Below are positions 34,622 to 39,725 of a stretch of DNA of 39,725 bases, piece after piece. Location: the NCBI GenBank assembly GCA_027326105.1, contig DAHWFB010000054.1, positions 1-39,725 of the forward strand, written 5' to 3'. The notes beneath the pieces were generated by a model. That model made no database searches and was not told where the DNA came from. It worked only from the letters and a program-made list of their open reading frames with translations. This stretch comes from Acetobacteraceae bacterium. Its GTDB lineage: Bacteria; Pseudomonadota; Alphaproteobacteria; Acetobacterales; Acetobacteraceae. The position numbers were made by a program, and so were the translations under genes. Position 1 is the first letter of the stretch. Every line of letters begins with the position of its first letter.

Positions 34622-35569
34622 ATGAAGCGCAGCCTGAAGGTTGCGGTGCAGATGGATGCGATCGCGGCCCTCAACATCGACGCGGATTCGACCTTCGCGC
34701 TGATGCTGGAAGCGCAGGAGCGTGGCCATCTTCTGTGGTACTACGAGGTGGCGCACCTCGGCTTCGAGGACGGCAGGGTTTCGGCGCTGGTCCGCCCGGT
34801 CACGGTGCAGCGGGTGAACGGCGAGCACCATCGTCTGGGGGCGGCCGCGCGGGTGGATCTCGCGACCATGGACGTGGTGCTGATGCGCCAGGACCCGCCG
34901 TTCGACCTCGCCTACATCACCGCGACCCACCTGCTCGAGCGCATCCACCCGGCGACGCTGGTGGTGAACGATCCCGCCTCGGTGCGCAACGCGCCCGAGA
35001 AGATCCTGGTCACCAGATTTCCCGATCTGATGCCGCCCACCCTGATCACCTGGGACGGCGCGCTGATCCGCGACTTCCGCGACCGGCACGGTGATATCGT
35101 GGTCAAGCCGCTCTACGGCAACGGCGGCGCGGGGGTGTTCCGCATCCGGCCCGACGACGAAAATCTCGGCGCGCTGCTGGAGATGCATTTCGCCCGTTCG
35201 CGCGAGCCGCTGATGATCCAGCGCTACGAACCGGCGGTGCGGCGGGGCGACAAGCGCATCATCCTGGTCGACGGCGAGGCGATGGGGGCGATCAACCGCG
35301 TGCCCGCGGCGGGCGAGGCGCGGGCCAACATGCATGTCGGTGGGCGGCCGGAAAAGGCAGAATTGACGGCACGCGACCGCGAGATCTGCGCCCGCATCGG
35401 GCCGAGCCTGCGGGAGATGGGCCTGCTCTTCGTCGGCATCGACGTGATCGGGGACTATCTCACCGAAATCAACGTCACCTCGCCGACCGGCCTGCAGGAA
35501 ATCCGCCGTTTCGACGGGTCCTGTCTCGAATGCGCGATCTGGGAGCGGATCGAGGCGCTGCGGGGATGA
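34622..35569 (+). CDS. gshB: Glutathione synthetase
   Basis: A 315-residue ATP-grasp ligase that adds glycine to gamma-glutamylcysteine. The N-terminal substrate domain has [20 protein letters not shown] and [21 protein letters not shown]. The ATP-grasp part has [16 protein letters not shown], the metal-binding [21 protein letters not shown] and RRFDGS. Full length. GGGAGACGCGG precedes the ATG at 34622. The adjacent acyltransferase starts 58 bases downstream and has no obvious link. Confidence 0.97.
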   Translation: MKRSLKVAVQMDAIAALNIDADSTFALMLEAQERGHLLWYYEVAHLGFEDGRVSALVRPVTVQRVNGEHHRLGAAARVDLATMDVVLMRQDPPFDLAYITATHLLERIHPATLVVNDPASVRNAPEKILVTRFPDLMPPTLITWDGALIRDFRDRHGDIVVKPLYGNGGAGVFRIRPDDENLGALLEMHFARSREPLMIQRYEPAVRRGDKRIILVDGEAMGAINRVPAAGEARANMHVGGRPEKAELTARDREICARIGPSLREMGLLFVGIDVIGDYLTEINVTSPTGLQEIRRFDGSCLECAIWERIEALRG

Positions 35570-35627
35570 TGCCGGTGCGCGTCGTCGCCCGCCGGCATTG
35601 GGTGGCGGATCGGCCGGGGCCGGAACC

Positions 35628-36491
35628 GTGAGCGGGCCGCGGCGGCTGCGGCGTGGGCGGGGTTTGGCGCCAGGTCCGCTGGACGCGCCGCGGCTGCGCC
35701 GCTGGCCGAAGCGAGGGCACGCGCGGGCGGCGGGGAGGCTGGTTCTATTCGTCCTGGTCACCCTGGCGGCGGTGCCGATCCAGGCGGTCGCGATCTCGCT
35801 GCCCGGCAACGGCTGGATGCGGGTCGCCCGCACCTACTGGGCGGCGGTGCGGCGGGTGCTGGGAATTTCGCTGCGGGTGATCGGGGCGCCGGCGGAGGCC
35901 CGGGGGCGGCCGGTGGTGTTCGTTTCCAACCATTCCTCCTGGATCGACATTCCCGTGCTGGGCAGCAGGCTGACCGCATGCTTCGTCGCCAAGAGCGAGG
36001 TGGGAAGCTGGCCGGGGATCCGCACCATCGCGCGGTTGGGGCGGACGGTGTTCGTCAGCCGGCGGGGAACGGATACGATACGCGAACTCGAACTGCTGCG
36101 CGAGCGGCTGGCGCGCGGGCAGAACCTGATCCTGTTCCCCGAGGGCACGACCTCGGACGGGGCCCGGGTGCTCGCGTTCCGTTCCTCGTTCCTGGCGGTG
36201 GCGGAAGGCGAAAATCCGCCGCTGCTGCAGCCGGTGTCCATCGTCTACGACCGGGTGGACTATCTGCCGGCGGGGCGGGCACAGCGGGCGCTGTTCGCCT
36301 GGTATGGCGACATGGACCTGCTGCCCCATTTCTGGCGGCTGGGCCGGCATGCCGGGATGCGGGTGACCGTGGTGCTGCATCCGGCGGTGGAACCCGCGAG
36401 CTACCCGAATCGCAAGGTGCTGAGCCAGGCGCTGTGGCAGCAGATCGCCGCGAGCGCGGCGCGGCTGCGGCAGAATCGGGCGGTAGGATGA
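35628..36491 (+). CDS. PlsC-type lysophospholipid acyltransferase (OlsA candidate)
   Basis: A 287-residue membrane acyltransferase. A hydrophobic helix (VLFVLVTLAAVPIQAVAIS, about 40-58) is followed by the catalytic NHSSWID (H-x4-D) and by LILFPEGTTSDG (motif III), with FVAKSEVGSWPGIRTIARLGRTVFVSRRG between. It should acylate a lyso-lipid: either 1-acyl-glycerol-3-phosphate (PlsC) or lyso-ornithine lipid (OlsA). The OlsA idea rests on olsB in this window lacking a neighbour partner. The GTG at 35628 is my choice of start; a TTG at 35598 is possible. IS debris begins soon after the gene end. Confidence 0.85.
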   Translation: MSGPRRLRRGRGLAPGPLDAPRLRRWPKRGHARAAGRLVLFVLVTLAAVPIQAVAISLPGNGWMRVARTYWAAVRRVLGISLRVIGAPAEARGRPVVFVSNHSSWIDIPVLGSRLTACFVAKSEVGSWPGIRTIARLGRTVFVSRRGTDTIRELELLRERLARGQNLILFPEGTTSDGARVLAFRSSFLAVAEGENPPLLQPVSIVYDRVDYLPAGRAQRALFAWYGDMDLLPHFWRLGRHAGMRVTVVLHPAVEPASYPNRKVLSQALWQQIAASAARLRQNRAVG

Positions 36492-36559
36492 GGTCTCTCC
36501 AGGGAAGGACGCGCATCGCCGCGGACCGTCGCCGGGAACCGCACGTGCGCCACTGGGCT

Positions 36560-36737
36560 GCCCCTCGTTTTGCCGAAGTAGTGCCGGATCACGAGCGTGA
36601 GCATCCCTGGAGGTGGGTGGCGATCGTCTCGATTGCGGGCGAGATCGGCTGCACCGGGCGGACCCTCGGTGAATGGCTCAGGAAGGCGGAGCACGACAGC
36701 GGCCGTGCGCCCGGGTTCACGACCGAGATGGTCGCTA
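36560..36737 (+). pseudogene. IS3-family orfA fragment
   Basis: The translation APRFAEVVPDHEREHPW then RWVAIVSIAGEIGCTGRTLG and EWLRKAEHDSGRAPGFTTEM matches the helix-turn-helix half of IS3-family OrfA (family form: PR-YPEEFRERAVRMV-DHE..., IGCT-ETL-WVRQAE). About six residues are missing near FAEV. The remainder of orfA and the first part of orfB are absent; the IS630 element begins at 36738. Between the acyltransferase stop and 36560 nothing else is recognisable. Confidence 0.65.
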
Positions 36738-36791
36738 GTATCCTGATCGTGAAGTTTCTACGATCATGTTAGGGATTGGGGGAAGCGCGCG

Positions 36792-37905
36792 ATGGGCAGG
36801 CCTGCGGTGGCGATCGCGTTGAGCGCGGCGGAGCGGGGGGAACTCGAATCGCTGGCGCGGGCGCGGAAGACCGGGCAGGCGATGGCGCGGCGGGCGCGCA
36901 TCGTGCTGGCCGCGGCGACGGGGATGGAGAACAAGACGATTTGCGCGGAAGTCGGCGCGGATGCCAACACCGTGTCCAAGTGGCGCCGGCGCTTTGCCTC
37001 CGACCGGTTGGCTGGGCTGCTCGACGAACCGCGCGCCGGCACGCCACGCAAGATCGGCGACGAGGCGATCGCGGAGACCATCCGCCGGACGCTGGAAACG
37101 ACACCGCCCGGCGCCACTCACTGGTCGCTGCGGTCGATGGCCAAGGCGGTCGGCTATGCGCCGTCCACCATCCACCGCATCTGGCGCGCCTTCGGGCTGC
37201 AACCGCACCGCAGCGAGACCTTCAAGCTCTCGACCGACCCGCTGTTCGTCGGAAAGTGCGCGACATCGTCGGCCTCTACCTGAGCCCGCCCGACCGCGCG
37301 CTGGTGCTGTGCGTTGATGAGAAGTCGCAGATCCAGGCGCTGGACCGCACGCAGCCCGTGCTGCCGATGCGGCCCGGGCAGGGGGAGCGGCGAACCCACG
37401 ACTATACGCGCCACGGCACCACGTCGTTGTTCGCTGCGCTTGACATCGCCACCGGCGCGGTGATCGGCCGCTGCTACCCGAAGCACCGCTCTGGCGAGTT
37501 CCGCAAGTTCCTCGATCAGATCGAGGCCAACGTGCCCGCCGACCTCGAGGTGCATCTGGTCATGGACAACTATGCCACCCACAAGACCAGGCCGATCCGC
37601 GACTGGCTGGCCAAGCGCCCACGCTGGCATGTCCACTTCACGCCAACCGGCGCCTCCTGGATCAACCAGGTCGAACGCTTCTTCGCCCTGCTGACCGAAA
37701 AGCAGATCAGGCGGGGCGTACACAACTCTACCCGGCAATTGGAAACCGATATCCACGCCTTCATCGACGCCCACAACGCCAATCCCAGGCCCTTCCGCTG
37801 GACCAAGTCTGCCGACGATATCCTCGCCGCCATACAATCCTCGCCGCCATACAGCGGTTCTGCCTTCGAACCCAGCAGATCGGAGGAACTACGGAATCAG
37901 GACAC
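36792..37905 (+). pseudogene. IS630 transposase, frameshifted
   Basis: The N-terminal part (36792 to about 37250) gives [20 protein letters not shown], the helix-turn-helix segments [17 protein letters not shown] and [16 protein letters not shown]. At LFV (37248-37250) the frame must shift by -1 to continue as [20 protein letters not shown]. The DDE domain follows: [28 protein letters not shown] and [16 protein letters not shown]. The shift lies at GTCGGAAAG, not at an A-rich slippery run, so a base loss is likely. Near the end a 17-bp tandem duplication (37820-37853) disrupts the C-terminus again. Probably inactive. Confidence 0.85.
37820..37853 (+). repeat. 17-bp perfect tandem duplication in the IS630 transposase
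   Basis: Positions 37820-37836 and 37837-37853 are identical 17-base units (ATCCTCGCCGCCATACA). Removing one copy restores the expected transposase ending [18 protein letters not shown] before a stop near the right terminal repeat. This is a recent slippage event. Confidence 0.9.
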
Positions 37906-37914
37906 TAGGCGGCG

Positions 37915-38445
37915 GTGTTCATCGCCATCGACCACTTCACCGCCGAGTGCGTCGGCATCCAGGCCGCCCGCCACGCGACCCGCTTTGAGGCGCTGGAGCC
38001 GATCCGCCAGGGCGCGCGCGAACATTTCGGCGGCTTCGCCAAGGGCGTTGCCGGCGGCCTCGGCGTGCGCCACGACCACGGCTCGCAATCCATGTCCGAC
38101 ACCTTCCAGGGCGAGCTGCGCTTCCTCGGCATTGAGAGTTCGCCTGCCTTCGTCCGCACCCCCGAAGGCAACGGCTGCGCCGAGCACTTCATCCGCACGC
38201 TGAAGGAAAATCTCCTGTGGGTCAGGACCTTCCAGACGATCGAGGAACTGCGTCTCGCGCTCCTCAAATTCCGTGAGACCTACAACACCACCTGGCGGAT
38301 CGAGCGGCACGGCTTCATCACGCCGCAAGCCGTTCGGCAAAATCAGCTTCCACCAGCCGCGCTCGCAGCGCAGGCTTCAATCCAGTGCCTCATAAACCGC
38401 GCGCGGTACATTCCCCTGTCGGCATCCGTCAGGTCGCTTCCATAG
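37915..38445 (+). pseudogene. IS3-family orfB 3' fragment (integrase core)
   Basis: The frame from 37915 reads [20 protein letters not shown] then [29 protein letters not shown], and the family end [20 protein letters not shown]. This is the rve/DDE core of an IS3-type transposase, lacking its N-terminal third. The normal YMSD appears as SMSD. The stop at 38443-38445 is read-through into unrelated DNA; the true homologous part ends at about 38385. Together with the orfA piece at 36560 it may be the split host of the IS630, but the DNA missing between them exceeds what the insertion alone explains. Confidence 0.75.
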
Positions 38446-38492
38446 CCCAGCCCGGTGCGGCTATGCTGCCGGCGGGTGGTCGGGGTCCACAT
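38418..38492 (-). pseudogene. IS5-type transposase 5' fragment
   Basis: On the minus strand an ATG at 38492 begins MWTPTTRRQHSRTGLGYGSD and LTDAD. IS5-family (IS1031/ISL2-like) transposases start in this way (MWTPTTRxQHSR...DLTDAEW). The match stops after about 25 residues where it meets the tail of the IS3 orfB fragment, so only the 5' end survives. From 38493 to about 38589 nothing further is recognised. Confidence 0.55.
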
Positions 38493-38589
38493 CGCAGTCT
38501 CGTCGAGAGTGTTGCAACCCCGATGAATCACGATCAACCTCGGCTGCTCAGCCCCCGATCATACCGAAACCGTTTCGAGACAGATGGGG

Positions 38590-38689
38590 TGATTGGGGTC
38601 TCGCCCGGGTGACCGAGGTGGCTGCTCCTCTCGGGATGAGAGAGCGTGGTCCGGTGTGCATCGGCCACAAGCATCGAGGAGGAGCAGCG
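38590..38689 (+). ncRNA. Possible IS110 left-end noncoding (bridge-RNA) region
   Basis: The 100 bases before the IS110 transposase are noncoding. They hold CTCTC (38628-38632)/GAGAG (38638-38642) around a GGGAT loop, nested in GTGGC (38618-38622)/GCCAC (38664-38668). IS110-group elements encode a structured bridge RNA in the noncoding end before the transposase. The location and the stem-loop fit that idea, but guide loops cannot be identified without the element boundary. Confidence 0.3.
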
Positions 38690-39725
38690 GTGGAGTATTT
38701 TGCCGGGTTGGACGTGTCGTTGGAAGAGACCGCCATCTGTATCGTCGATGACGCGGGGCGGATCGTTCGCGAGGCGCGCGCTGCCAGCGAGCCGGAGGCG
38801 CTGGTGGCGTTCTTCAGGGCGAGCGGACTGGTGATGCGGCGCGTTGGTCTGGAGGCATGCTCGCTGACCGCGTGGCTGCATCAGGGGCTGACGGCGGCCG
38901 GGATCGCAGCGATCTGCATCGCGGCTCGCCAGGCCAAGGCGGCGATGGGCGCGATGCCCGATAAGACCGACCGCAACGACGCCCGCGGGATCGCGCAGAT
39001 CATGCGCACCGGGTGGTATCGCGCGGTGCATGTGAAGAGCCCGTCCTGCCACTCCTGGCGGCCGCTGCTCACGGCGCGGCGGATGGTGCTGAACAAGCGG
39101 CGCGACATCGAGAACGGTGTGCGTGCGCTGCTGCGCGAGGCCGGGCTGAAGGTCGGCACACCAAGCCGCAAGGATTTCCCGGCCCGGGTGCGCGAGCTGG
39201 CCGCCGGTGATGCCGTGCTGACCGGCCTGGTCGAGTCGCTGCTGTCGGTCATCGACGTGATGACCCGCGAGGTCGAGAAGCTCACCAGGCGGGTGATCGA
39301 TGAGGTCCGCCTCGAGCCCACCTGCCGACGCCTGATGACGGTGCCCGGCGTGGGGCCGCTCACCGCGCTGGCGTTCCGCGCCACAGTGGACCGGCCAGAC
39401 CGCTTCCGCCGGTCGCGCGACGTGGGCGCGCATCTCGGCTTGACGCCGTGACGATATCAGTCCGGTGAGACGGCCGTGCAGGGACGCATCAGCCGATGCG
39501 GCGATGAACTGGCCCGCACCGCGCTCTACGAGGCGGCGTATTCGCTGCTGACCCGTGGCACCAAATGGTCGGCGCTGCGAGCCTGGGGCATGCAGGTCGC
39601 CAAACGGCGCGGCATGGCAGGGCGCGGGTCGCCGTCGCGCGCAAGCTGGCGGTTATCCTGCACCGGATGTGGGGCGACGGCTCCGAATTTCGCTGGGGCA
39701 AGCAGCCAGCAACGAATGCCGCCGC
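38690..39725 (+). pseudogene. IS110-family transposase, nonsense and frameshift
   Basis: A GTG at 38690 with GGAGGAG upstream begins VEYFAGLDVSLEETAICIVD, the RuvC-like DEDD fold. DKTDRNDARGIAQIMRTGWY follows, then the Transposase_20 domain (MTVPGVGPLTALAF, DRFRRSRDVGAHLGLTP). A TGA at 39449-39451 replaces what is normally an Arg codon: the reading continues in frame as [21 protein letters not shown] base is lost near 39617-39620 (ATGGCAGGGCG), shifting the end. The segment after the stop is likely to contain the conserved serine of this family. The element runs off the window edge. Inactive. Confidence 0.88.

Larger units (their letters stand above)
36738..37905 (+). mobile_element. IS630-family insertion sequence
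   Basis: The left end GTATCCTGAT (36738) and the right end, read inverted from 37905 as GTGTCCTGAT, form terminal repeats with one mismatch in ten. TA dinucleotides flank both ends (36736-36737 and 37906-37907), as expected for IS630 target duplication. The 1168-bp element carries one transposase gene, now frameshifted. It sits between IS3-type orfA and orfB fragments. Confidence 0.8.

Noticed and set aside
37242-37262. Programmed -1 frameshift in the IS630 transposase
   Set aside because: The site GTCGGAAAG lacks the A-rich slippery heptamer typical of IS630 frameshifting, and a second lesion downstream shows decay.

Overview
The window is high-GC, densely packed chromosomal DNA of an alphaproteobacterium. 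Acetobacteraceae or a nearby Rhodospirillales lineage fits best, but this is inference and no 16S gene is present. Supporting signs are a Ros/MucR-type regulator, a Fur/Mur-type protein without the usual CxxC zinc ligands, a SAM-II riboswitch ahead of metZ, an OlsB-type ornithine-lipid acyltransferase, and a single-NBD FrcA-like sugar transporter. Most genes are housekeeping or metabolic. Only the last 3.2 kb is clearly mobile DNA.

Layout. 1-3917: an amino-acid permease (cut by the window start) diverges from a DapA-family lyase and a DadA/LhpB-like FAD dehydrogenase, resembling part of a hydroxyproline or D-amino-acid catabolic locus. 3920-7235: tsaB-rimI (tRNA t6A synthesis and ribosomal protein acetylation), a convergent TusA-like gene, a mucR-like regulator, then translationally coupled fur-olsB. 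7245-11060 (minus): SAM-II riboswitch, metZ, a globin relic that has lost its heme-binding middle, and uvrB. 11136-15708: tRNA-Gly(CCC), a DsbD/ScsB-type thiol transporter, and a divergent hrpB helicase. 15912-19485: an HtrA-like protease, an OmpR/EnvZ-type pair and a small secreted protein, probably an envelope-stress operon.

19564-25616: a sugar cluster made of a class I aldolase, an FGGY kinase, a binding protein, a permease, an ATPase and an acetoacetate-decarboxylase-family enzyme. Two perfect AT-rich palindromes lie between aldolase and kinase. The logic is import, phosphorylation, then aldol cleavage; the substrate is not evident. 25622-31293: a triple Fe-S (Fer4_19 plus two CDGSH) protein, a DinG/XPD-like helicase carrying what looks like a dead exonuclease domain, a GSCFA-TPR protein and an overlapping small gene. 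31361-34537: two TPP-riboswitch leaders. The first lacks one conserved base and leads into a hydratase relic; the second controls thiC. A lipoprotein gene lies between them. 34622-36491: gshB and a PlsC/OlsA-like acyltransferase.

36560-39725 is an insertion-sequence graveyard: an IS3 orfA fragment, an IS630 element with a TA target duplication and a doubly frameshifted transposase, an IS3 orfB fragment, an antisense IS5-type 5' fragment, and an IS110 transposase with a nonsense codon and a frameshift, preceded by a possible bridge-RNA region. I found no CRISPR array, prophage or defence island. The least explained items are the sugar/ADC cluster with its palindromes, the duplicated decaying TPP leader, the globin deletion relic, and the GSCFA/small-ORF overlap.
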